The notes beneath the pieces were generated by a model that saw only the letters and a program-made list of their open reading frames with translations, was not told where the DNA came from and did not search any database. From Clitopilus passeckerianus (lineage: Eukaryota; Basidiomycota; Agaricomycetes; Agaricales; Entolomataceae): a stretch of 64,000 bases of DNA. The stretch lies in contig CALYLX010000080.1 of NCBI GenBank assembly GCA_944990035.1, forward strand, positions 310,001-374,000, written 5' to 3'. Below are positions 32,806 to 41,738 of this stretch, piece by piece (within the stretch, counting starts at the first letter, position 1; every line of letters starts with the position of its first letter). A program made the translations under genes and the position numbers.

Positions 32806-33639
32806 ATGGGGCCCCAGGAATTTCTCGCCAAATCGTTCTCCCTCTTAACTGCTGGTGTCTTCGTTTGCGCCTTCCAAGTCTGTGTCCACGGCCTCCTCAC
32901 CTCTCAATTTCCGGAACTTCAGCCTGAACGCCTGATCATCCAAGCCTTTCGTTGGTTCTGGACACGGTCAACGACAATCATACCGCTAATACAGCGAAAC
33001 ACTCCTACGTTCCCTGGTGAAATAGTCGTATTTGCTCGAAACGCCTTTCCGTATATCGCTGGACTCGCTGTGCTTGTTGTTTCATTCAAGCTCTCCTGGA
33101 TCATTCTTTGTCGACTGGCTCGACTCGTCCGTCGATCTCCAACCAATCCCGCCAAGGCGGATTCTTCTCGATGCGGGACTGTCGTTGAGGAGCTAGAGGA
33201 GCTAAAATCAGATCCGGAACTGTCTGCTGTAACCTACAAGGAGGCTTGTTCCCAAACGAGCGTGCTGGAAATTGGGAATCAAGAGGAGCCCGAAAGCAGT
33301 GAACAGCGAAACCCTCCTACCAATAGTCGTGATACCTACGCCGCCGTCTGGGTACAAATCGCCAAAGAGAGAAAGGATTGGTCGAATATGACGAAAAATT
33401 TGACTGCGAGTATCTATACCCTGGCGGATTCTTGGAAAGAGACAATGGGAAAGGCCGACGAGAAGAGCGCAGAACTCAAGACACTCAAGCATGATACGCA
33501 GGTGCTTCGGAGTCAGCTATACGATGCCCGGAAGCAAGCGTCCGCTATTGGCTTGGAGAACAGGACTTTGCGCACCGAGAATGGGCGTCTTCAGAAAGAG
33601 GTTGATAAACTGGCGAGTCGTTTTCCGCGCAAAGTCTAG
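32806..33639 (+). CDS. Family-A membrane/coiled-coil protein, copy 2 (277 aa, short tail)
   Basis: Single exon. The frame is open from 32614, but the start MGPQEFLAKS at 32806 aligns with the paralog at 9179 and lies downstream of the promoter box. Hydrophobic segments lie near residues 10-30 and about 85-110 (AFPYIAGLAVLVVSFKLSWIIL). The block KADSSRCG, YKEACSQTS and YAAVWVQIAKERKDWSNMT is shared with the paralog, and a coiled coil fills the last 90 residues (LRSQLYDARKQ, LRTENGRLQKEVDKL). It stops at ...ASRFPRKV and lacks the basic RPWF tail of copy 1, so the C-terminus is truncated or has diverged. Confidence 0.78.
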   Translation: MGPQEFLAKSFSLLTAGVFVCAFQVCVHGLLTSQFPELQPERLIIQAFRWFWTRSTTIIPLIQRNTPTFPGEIVVFARNAFPYIAGLAVLVVSFKLSWIILCRLARLVRRSPTNPAKADSSRCGTVVEELEELKSDPELSAVTYKEACSQTSVLEIGNQEEPESSEQRNPPTNSRDTYAAVWVQIAKERKDWSNMTKNLTASIYTLADSWKETMGKADEKSAELKTLKHDTQVLRSQLYDARKQASAIGLENRTLRTENGRLQKEVDKLASRFPRKV

Positions 33640-34360
33640 GAACGATATATTTACCAATGGCGTCAATATAGAGATTGCTGTAGTACCTAGCATGAAGGGA
33701 TCTTCGTTGTACAATCTTCATGATATACTGTATTCTTGTAACTATTATCCTACAAGCTCAAATTGTTTGGGATTGAAATCCCGTTTCTCTTATTGGTTGA
33801 TGGATTTCGGAAGGGTTCAAGAGCGGATCAATTCCGCGATTTGGTTGCTGAAGTCTGGCACTTTTTGAACCATTCAACTTCAAGCAGCGACTACGGAAAG
33901 CACTATGTCTCTAGCGCACCTGTACTCATCAAGCCCACTCAAAAGCTTCACATTGCCTCTGAATCAAACGAACCGGGAGCGATGACCTGAAGACAGAACT
34001 ACAAAACCCTCAGGCTTCTGAGCCCGACTTGGCCACTAAGAAACGTTGCATACGAACTCACTACACCTGGGAGGGCCTACACTGGTCACTTTGGCTTAAG
34101 CCATGCTAGACAGTCTTCTATCAGAGGATCCAAATCTTCGCAGAGTCGATGGTATGTGTTTTACGACGAACGACTGGTCGCTGAACTCAGGTGCAGTTTA
34201 TCCTCCGATTGAGTGATCGTACAGTCATTCGACACCCTCGAAACCTCGTTCAATCTGGCTTGCCGAAACTTACTCGTTCCTCAGGTAGCCCAGATGTCGT
34301 GACCTAACACGAACTTCCTATTCAAGCCCTTTGAGGCTGGCATTGTAACATGAACGGGTG
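33640..34360. other. No gene recognised
   Basis: Intergenic between two family genes; short frames only (33763-33990 and others). The last 40 bases share TTTGAGGCTGGCATTGTAACATG with the inverted paralog's promoter. Confidence 0.45.
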
Positions 34361-34375
34361 TCAAACAAGTGCAAT
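34361..34375 (+). promoter_or_regulatory. Family promoter box TCAAACAAGTGCAAT
   Basis: Exact consensus, 80 bp upstream of ATG 34456, followed by GGGAGGACGACCATAAAAGCC with a TATA-like CATAAAAG; nearly identical to the promoter at 16748. Confidence 0.8.
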
Positions 34376-34455
34376 GGGAGGACGACCATAAAAGCCCACC
34401 CACTACATAGCGAACTGCAGTACTCTTGTTTCTTTCACGCCACAACGATCCAAAG

Positions 34456-36594
34456 ATGTCCAACCTTCATCTCATCACTCAAACTATCACTACTCTTCTC
34501 CTCGCCATCGGCCACTTGGCCTTGGCCAATCCCATGGTACACTTTCAATTCACCTTCGCCCAGGGCACCTTAAGCCATCCTCTCGTCCTCAACATGCAGG
34601 CATTCTATTCATCTCTGCTTTTCGTGGTCAACAGAACGGTCCTCGAGTCCAGCCCTCGAATCACCTGCGTTTTCCGTTATTGCCCACGCCCACGGCGACG
34701 TATCAGAGACCCGGTGCATCGCTGCCTTGCCGTCATCCACCTCTTCGAGATCATTAGTGGTGCATTCCGGCGATGTTCTACAGCGCTCGTCTCAATCCTC
34801 GCCGTTTCCATCTCCGTCGTCTGTAACGTTCCCGCCAACATCCTCCTCAGGACCACAGGGTGGCGCTCTCTCGTCAACCACCTCTTCGGGAACATTCGCA
34901 GTGCTTTCCAGCGATGCTCAACTGTGCTCGCCTCGATTCTCGCCATTACCGCCTGTGCCATCATGGATATTCCCCTCGTCATCCGCTTCATCTTCCGGAT
35001 CTACTTCTCGATATGGCTTGCCTTCGACTCCATGCTCGCCTTTCACATCGCTGGAAAAGAACGAACAGGATCCCGTCCCTGTTCTGCGAGTGATGAAGAG
35101 AACATCGTAATTCGAGAGCTACGCGAGGAGTTGGAGGTCATCAAGCAGGAGAATAAGGCATTGAAGGCGGAAAAGGCAGCGAGTTGCATCTGGGTGGCTG
35201 GGGTCCGGCGTATGGTGAAGTTGCAGAAGGCGAGGATTGATGCTCTGAAGACCAGACCACGTGTTCAGAAAGCCAAGGGTCATGAACTGGAGGTGGTTAA
35301 AGGAAGGGCGGCGGCGCTGCAGGCGGAGAATCAGGGTTTGAAGGAAGAGAAGGAGTTAATGAAGGAGGAGCTACACCGATTAACGCAGCAGGTTGAGGTG
35401 ACCAAAGCTGGGAATCAGCAGCTAGGTGGAGACCTGCAGTCGGCCAAGAAGACTGTAGAAAACCTCACCGCCCAAGTTGTCGAGACCGAGGCTTTGAAGG
35501 AAGAGGAACACAAGAAGAGGCTTGTTGCAGAAACCGAGGTTGCTACTTTTCACGATCAGGTTGTGGCGTTGGGTAAAGAGCTCAAGGGGATGAAGATGGA
35601 ATCGGTTGTGGTGATGCTGGTTTTGAAGAAGGAGAGGGAGGGCAGGACTACTGATAAGGCGGATGCGGAGAAAGCCAAGGAGGAGCACACCCAGGAGACG
35701 AAGAACCTCCAGCTCCAGCTCGCGGAAGCACAATCGTCGGCGAACAGCCGCGCGTTGGAACTCGAAACTGCCAAGCAGGACAAGGTAGCTGTTGAAGAAG
35801 AGTTACTCAACGTCCAGGGTCAATTGACTGTTGCCTCTGGCCAAAAAGCCACTTTGCTCGTCGAGAACAAGGAGCTCCACCAGGAACTCCACGACCTTCG
35901 ATCTAAATGCTCGACTGCGGCTCCTATCGCCAAGGACAACACTCCGGATGTCGAGTCGAGCTTTGCTGATGAAGCTGAGGATGATGAAGACCTGGAATCT
36001 CTGGAGAAGCTGAAGAACTATTTCGCCGCCAAGGACGTGGGTGTCAGTCGGATGGATCTTGCTACTGCGAAGGCCGAAGAGGAGGAAGAGGATGTCATCA
36101 CGGATCACGACGACACTCTTCTCAACGAGAACAGCGAAGGCCGTATCATCGTTGAAGCGAATTCATTGAAGGATGGAGCGAAGGAGGATTCGAAGATCAC
36201 CGCCGAGGACTGTTCATCCACCGTCAAGAATCGCAGCACCCCGCCTGCGGTCCCGACAACGGTTAAGGATGAACCTTCTGCACTTGATCGTCAAAAGCGC
36301 ACCAGCGGTTGCGAGCTCGTCCCCCCTCTAGCCCGAGCATCCTCTCCCATTTCTGCCGTATCGCCTTCCAAGCCCACGATGAGCGTCAACACCGATGCCG
36401 CCATTGACCTTGATGTTTCCTCGACCCCACCACAGAGAAAGTCAAGGCCTAGGCGTCGGCGTGGGCCGAGGCGAGCTGGGCAAGGTGCAAATGATGTTGA
36501 AATTGTCGCCGTCCCCGTCGTTCCTACTCCTACTCCGACATCGAATCGTCGGCGACGCACTCACCGTCCTTGGTTCTACCAGCCGAAAGCTTAG
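34456..36594 (+). CDS. Family-C long membrane/coiled-coil protein, copy 2 (712 aa, intact)
   Basis: Single intact exon; MSNLHLITQ is the start matching the paralog at 16667. The N-terminal 200 residues contain several hydrophobic segments and an internal repeat: AFRRCSTALVSILAVSISVV and AFQRCSTVLASILAITACAI, about 50 residues apart, where the paralog has one such unit. A coiled coil of about 270 residues follows (VRRMVKLQKARIDALK to ENKELHQELHDL), then an acidic region (DDEDLESLEKLKNYFAAKD), a proline/serine linker and a basic C-terminus (KSRPRRRRGPRR...) ending THRPWFYQPKA. Layout suggests a membrane-anchored rod with a basic tail. Function unknown. Confidence 0.82.
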   Translation: MSNLHLITQTITTLLLAIGHLALANPMVHFQFTFAQGTLSHPLVLNMQAFYSSLLFVVNRTVLESSPRITCVFRYCPRPRRRIRDPVHRCLAVIHLFEIISGAFRRCSTALVSILAVSISVVCNVPANILLRTTGWRSLVNHLFGNIRSAFQRCSTVLASILAITACAIMDIPLVIRFIFRIYFSIWLAFDSMLAFHIAGKERTGSRPCSASDEENIVIRELREELEVIKQENKALKAEKAASCIWVAGVRRMVKLQKARIDALKTRPRVQKAKGHELEVVKGRAAALQAENQGLKEEKELMKEELHRLTQQVEVTKAGNQQLGGDLQSAKKTVENLTAQVVETEALKEEEHKKRLVAETEVATFHDQVVALGKELKGMKMESVVVMLVLKKEREGRTTDKADAEKAKEEHTQETKNLQLQLAEAQSSANSRALELETAKQDKVAVEEELLNVQGQLTVASGQKATLLVENKELHQELHDLRSKCSTAAPIAKDNTPDVESSFADEAEDDEDLESLEKLKNYFAAKDVGVSRMDLATAKAEEEEEDVITDHDDTLLNENSEGRIIVEANSLKDGAKEDSKITAEDCSSTVKNRSTPPAVPTTVKDEPSALDRQKRTSGCELVPPLARASSPISAVSPSKPTMSVNTDAAIDLDVSSTPPQRKSRPRRRRGPRRAGQGANDVEIVAVPVVPTPTPTSNRRRRTHRPWFYQPKA

Positions 36595-38490
36595 TCTTCG
36601 TGTGGATCCGATTGAGATTCTGTTACATATTCTGTAACACCTGTCGCTCATTTGCAAAGATTCCTTCTCAATTCACAATCTCTACTTTTAACTTCACTTT
36701 TTCTCTCCCGTCACGTTTCATCTCATGATAAACCTTCATTCATTTCTTGCATTCCCCCTTTCGTAACTTAACTCCATTTCATTTAGATATATTTGGTTTC
36801 TTTCTTCGACAATCAATTGCATTAGAACTGGAATATATTATCTTTTCTGTCATTAAGTCATTAAATTTCACTGATACTTCTATTGTACCTACCACAAACA
36901 AACCTTTCAGTCAAGAGTAGCTTGAGTTATTTACTAGCAATTAAGAGAGTTCATAACAATCTTTTGACAATCTTCGTTGGCGAGAATGTACTGCATCGTG
37001 CAGACGCGACGCGACGCGTTTGGTCACATGATCGCAATTTCACCAGTTTTCTCTGTCGGGTCGTTCCAACTCTCGAGCGGCTTGACCAGCACCGCTGGAC
37101 CCTCCTGGACGATGTGGAAATAATTTCCTTAGCCGCAGGGAGTGCACTTGAGTCGGGTCCCGTTGAGTTTGGTAGAGTACGAGCAAACCTAAGTGAAAAA
37201 TAATTCCTCGAAAGTTGAGGAGTGAGCGTGAAAGTGAGAGATCAAGAGTTGACGGTGGCCTTTAGCCGAGACGCGCGACGCGTCTGAGGGAGGGAAAGGG
37301 AGAGACTGGAAAACTGAACGTAATAACACTCAACAAACTAATGCCCATTCTTTGTGGACGATGCTGGAGCTCTCTTTGAACTCAGTGCTGAAGTATTCTT
37401 GAGGTGTTCGACTGACGAACGAGCTTACACAGGCTGGGAGGTTGGGAGGAAGATATAAATTGCAGGGAGAGGGGAAAAAGAGGGAAGTTGGGATTCGTGT
37501 GGTCGTAAGTACAAGTGTTTCGTATTTATAATGTCCAGAAACCAAAGGTACACGTACTCTTGTGCCCTTGGACCCAAAATGATGTCATAATGTACAGAAA
37601 TACGAAGAGGGAGCTCAAAAACGAGAGAGAAAGAATAACATACGAAAAAGGAAAAACCTTGACCGAATTCAGAAATACCTCCGGATGACGAGTTCTGGGG
37701 AATTGCTCGAGGCGATGGGAGTCGCGTAGGCGTGCTGTTGCCCTAGCAGCACCTTTTACGCGTCCTAGGACTCCCTTCAGCACTCTATCATCCCAGGTTC
37801 GTTTTACCTTCGATACCTCCAGACCCGATGTCGGCTGTATATGTAATCAGCTACAGAATAGAAAAGAAATATACGTATCGTTCGTTTCGAGAGTCCTTAA
37901 CCATATCCTGCAAAGAATGCGATGCGGCTTACACGGTGGGATCGAAGACTTGACCATCCAAAAGCGCAGAATATAAGAATGGCGTGAATTGCGATCTTGA
38001 GGAGAAATACGAGATTTGCTGCGAATGCCGGGAAAGCTTGATGGTGCCGGGGAAATACCAATTTGCTGGTGAATGATCTTCTTCTGTGCAATCCCTCTGT
38101 ACGTCCGGAATCCCTTCCACAACGACCTCATTCAAACACAGCTATTATCAAAGCTGGCGCAATGATTACCTCTGCCTGTCTGTTTTCATTCAAGCTCTCG
38201 AAACGATCTCAATGGCAGCGATTATCCTGAGGACTCAGAGCGAGAGTGCTTCTGAACTTGAATTCTCTGCTCCTCTGGCTTTGTCCCTTAATGTAGTTCC
38301 ATGAGAAGCTACACGAGGTTCAATGCTGGTATGTGGAAGCATGCATATCAGGGTGAACTCTATGCTGATTATTTGTCGCTCGCCAGCTTCCCTCAATGCC
38401 CATCCAGCAAATTGGGAAATGGACTCTGACATGAACTGCTTTCTAATAGGCGTATTGCGTCTACGGATACCGCCGCAGTCCGTCCTGGGT
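36595..38490. other. Long gap without a recognised gene
   Basis: Only short unsupported frames (36883-37203 plus; 37330-37783 and 37847-38135 minus). It contains two GC-rich motifs, GACGCGACGCGACGCGT at 37003-37019 followed by GTCACATGATC, and ACGCGCGACGCGTCT at 37270-37284. Confidence 0.4.
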
Positions 38491-38505
38491 TCAAACAAGC
38501 GCAAG
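38491..38505 (+). promoter_or_regulatory. Family promoter box, variant TCAAACAAGCGCAAG
   Basis: 85 bp upstream of the MSPI start at 38591, followed by CTAAAAGCCTCGCTC and CACGACCATCTTC as in the promoter at 11091. Confidence 0.7.
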
Positions 38506-38590
38506 CGGTTGCACTTCGAATCCGATGAAGGCTAAAAGCCTCGCTCCTGGTGAATGACCCTCATTCCTCAACACGACCATCTTCACGCAA

Positions 38591-39620
38591 ATGTCTCCTA
38601 TTCAGACACTCTTTCAATTCATGTTTGGCGTTACAGTCACCCTTCTCGAGCTCTCCTGGTCCCTTGTTTCTCTCTTAACGATCGTCGAACCGATTGTCGA
38701 GGGTCTGCTCAGCCCGGTTATGGCCATCCTCAACGTCGTCATCCTGCCCCTTATCACTTGGATGCAAGATGCCCTCACTTTATGCTTCCCGGTGGACGAT
38801 ACCATCGCGCGGACCAGAATCAACGCACAAGCTACTACTGTCGTGCAACACATCAAGAAGGTGCTTTTAAGAGCCTTTGCTCCTATCATCAACATTATCA
38901 ACGGGTTATTCGGCCTCTATCACTGGCTGGATGACAGTGTAAACGGACTCGCCCTCTACCTTGCCAACGGAGCCACTCAATATGGCCGGAAATCGATCGA
39001 CCTTTCACTTGAACCGACCCAACGCCTTTAGGGGAAGTTTAGTACCCTCTACGACGAAGGTGTCCGATTCCTCCAGGGGATACTCGGAATCACCTACCTC
39101 CTCGCTTTATGCACCAAGTTGCAGAAACAACTCGAAGATGGCAAATTCAGTACCCCTCCCATGGCCATTGAGGCGAGAAAGATAGAGTCTAACGAGGGTA
39201 CCATCGTTGAACTGCGAGCGTCACTCAAAAAATGCGCATGAGAAGATTTCCATTCTGGAAAATGCGAAGACTACCAAGTGCCCCTGTCAACAAGTCAATC
39301 TCAACATCGGGCGTAGAACACCCGTGTCATCGAAGAAAGTGCAAGTGAACAAATTGAGGCGTCACAGCACCTGGGTGGCCACGAATATCGTACGTTCATC
39401 TCATACCGTTTGACTTCTTTCGGTTTTACTGAACCTATATGTGTTTTAGCTGCCCCCCAGACCCAAGGCGGAGCTCCCTCAACGCGCTGCTACCACCCCT
39501 AACACTCCAGACCTGTCTGATCCTGCCGAATCGGAAGCGCACCCTGCATCCTTACGCCGTCGTGCTATCTCCAACTTGAATCGGTTGAGGGATAGGTTCG
39601 GTCTTCCCCATCGCAAATAA
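38591..39620 (+). pseudogene. Family-B membrane/coiled-coil protein, copy 3 (TAG plus frameshift)
   Basis: Exon 1 (38591-39389) and exon 2 (39450-39620) flank an intron with GTACGT and GTTTTAG ends at the same place as in copies 1 and 2. The N-terminus (MSPIQTLFQFMFGVTVTLLELSW) is strongly hydrophobic, with further hydrophobic segments to residue 60. A TAG at 39029-39031 interrupts the frame after 146 codons. Homology continues in frame (FLQGILGITYLLAL.TKLQKQLE) until a six-A run at 39227-39232, where one extra A shifts the frame. Exon 2 restores the family C-terminus (ELPQRAATTPNTPDLSD, then an Arg-rich helix). The intact part could still give a 146-residue membrane protein. Confidence 0.7.
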
Positions 39621-40400
39621 TACGGCCTCGACTCTTCCCCTCATCGCCCTGGTTTCCTTTTCCATTCTCTCTACTGGTCGCACATTTATTTTCGCCTCAA
39701 GGTTTTCCTCAAGTTTCAAGTCTCAAGAACTGGTATAACGACATCACCATCTTTTTCTTTACCTCCCCCGAAACTATCGACACTCTTCGGCTTCCCAAGA
39801 TTTGGCGGTCCACCCGGTCCTCGTGGATCCCAAGTCGAGGTTGCAGCTTTCAAGACAGCTGCTACGACCTCAGGAGCTGTCGAAGAGTATAGAGGCGAAA
39901 GCCACGGTTTTGATGAAAAATAGACCTCGTAGCATACTATTAGCTATTAGCTGGTAGGAACTCGGTCGCCAAAAAGAGTTTACGATATATACATTTGTAG
40001 AGGAATAGAATTTAGGTGGTTTTGGTGGTACATGCTTCGTGAGGTCGTTGAGAAATTGATATGCAAGTTAGGTGTGGATTTTTGGTAGGTGAGTCGGCTT
40101 TTCGGGACGGTGGTCCGACCAAGGTCAACTCTGAATCAGTTCGGCTAAGAGCTTCAAGTACAGCTTCGTCCTTGGCTTCGTCCTTGCTTTCGTCTGTTCA
40201 TTGATAAACTTCCGTACAACCCTATCTCATGGCCTTATGGTAGGCTGCAATGACTTGGAAATGACCTCCCTCGTTCTTTCTGGAGGCTGTGGTACCCACG
40301 CACACTGCTTCTGACGTCAACTTCATATCATCAGCTATATGACCGGTACCATTCCTCTCTGGCTTTTCGACTGCAATTTTCTTCTCTACGGACGCCAAAA
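39621..40400. other. 3' region of family-B copy 3 and intergenic
   Basis: Holds the third copy of the conserved 3' block at 39879-39974 (GAAGAGTATAGAGGCGAAAGCC, ATTAGCTATTAGCTG, ACTCGGTCGCC). Otherwise no supported frame. Confidence 0.5.
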
Positions 40401-41543
40401 ATGGCCAGCTTTGAACCTCCACGGTACTTTCTTACCGATCAGCCTCTTACCAGACGAGATCCTTACAAGCAACTTGCGGCGTCCCTCACACGCCTCATCA
40501 CAGCTTATCCTCCAAACCAAATTCGACCGCAAGGCGGGTTCTATCATGGGCCTCTAAGCATTGCTCTACTCCTCTTCCGCCTCAAGAGCCAGTACCCAGA
40601 CCTTGTAGTTGAGGGACATTACCTGTGTACATGGCTTACTACATATCTTAAAGCTGCGAAAAACTACGAGGCTAGATTTCCGGAGCCTAGCCACAGCCAA
40701 TGCGGGATCATCAGCGATAAGTTGGCGTTGCTTGCGCTGGAGGCCGCTAACGACAAGGACGCGAAGAAAGCGACGCTGTTGTGCAAACTTGCGTCCCATG
40801 CCGTATCTCATCACGAGAACGCCGCAAACGAGTGGCTCTACGGACGGGCTGGGTACTTGTATCTCCTCCGTTTTGTTAGGACTCCATTCAAAGACAATGA
40901 GAAGATTACTCGTACCATCAACGACACCGCGCAGAAAGTCATCAAAGCCACCCTAGACGCACCTCGACCTTGGGTATGGCACGGTAAAGTCTATCTAGGA
41001 GGCGCACATGGCTCTATCGGCATCATAACCCAAACCATCCTCACGGATCCTACGAAGGCACCAGAACTGGAGGGAGAAATTGAGAGGTTGCTGGACCTCC
41101 AGTACAAGGAGACCGGGAATTGGCCTTCCTCCGAGCCGGCTGGTAGGGATCGCCTGGTGCAGTTCTGTCATGGAGCCACCGGATTCGTCACTTCCTTACA
41201 ATCCATCGTGGATTATCTCCCAAATCCGGGTTTGAGGGAACGGGTCATGAAAGCCATCAAGTATGGCCAGGAGTGCATTCTCGAGCGTGGATTGCTGACG
41301 AAGGAAGCATGCTTGTGTCATGGTATTTCCGGGAATGCACTCGCTCTTGAGAACAACGAGGATTTCGAGGGATTCCTTGCGCTGACGACTGGGGGCCAGA
41401 TGGAGCAGCGGGAGAAAGATGGGTTGATGGAGAAATCTAGGGATGGGGAAGGTCTTTGGACGGGAGAGGCAGGAAGGGCATGGGCATGGGCTGTTGCGGA
41501 CAAATTTTTGGAAAGGAGGTTCTTGGGGTATAATGACGTCTAG
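40401..41543 (+). CDS. LanC-like protein (380 aa)
   Basis: Single exon. The sequence shows the GXXG-type repeats of the LanC/LANCL alpha-toroid: GGFYHGPLSIALLLF, GRAGYLYLL, GGAHGSIGI, CHGATGFV, CHGISGNAL and a final GEAGRAWA. The zinc ligands of the family are visible as one Cys in QFCHGATG and a Cys-His pair in CLCHGISG. Bacterial LanC enzymes form thioether rings in lantibiotics. Eukaryotic LANCL proteins add glutathione to dehydrated residues or bind glutathione, and that stress or repair role is the better guess here. No precursor peptide gene is evident nearby. The length fits the family. Confidence 0.85.
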   Translation: MASFEPPRYFLTDQPLTRRDPYKQLAASLTRLITAYPPNQIRPQGGFYHGPLSIALLLFRLKSQYPDLVVEGHYLCTWLTTYLKAAKNYEARFPEPSHSQCGIISDKLALLALEAANDKDAKKATLLCKLASHAVSHHENAANEWLYGRAGYLYLLRFVRTPFKDNEKITRTINDTAQKVIKATLDAPRPWVWHGKVYLGGAHGSIGIITQTILTDPTKAPELEGEIERLLDLQYKETGNWPSSEPAGRDRLVQFCHGATGFVTSLQSIVDYLPNPGLRERVMKAIKYGQECILERGLLTKEACLCHGISGNALALENNEDFEGFLALTTGGQMEQREKDGLMEKSRDGEGLWTGEAGRAWAWAVADKFLERRFLGYNDV

Positions 41544-41738
41544 GCTTCGGAGAGGCTTGCTATGCTCGTGAGCTGAGCGATGATCCCTGGACAAATGTTA
41601 CTTTAAGTACTACTTGCTGTTCATCCATAACGCTCTCCGCATATCTAAACTGCGATCTGATCCATCATATAACGTTCAAAATTATATCAAACTCAACATC
41701 ATAGCCTCTAACGAAAATAAGATAATGACTTTAATAAA

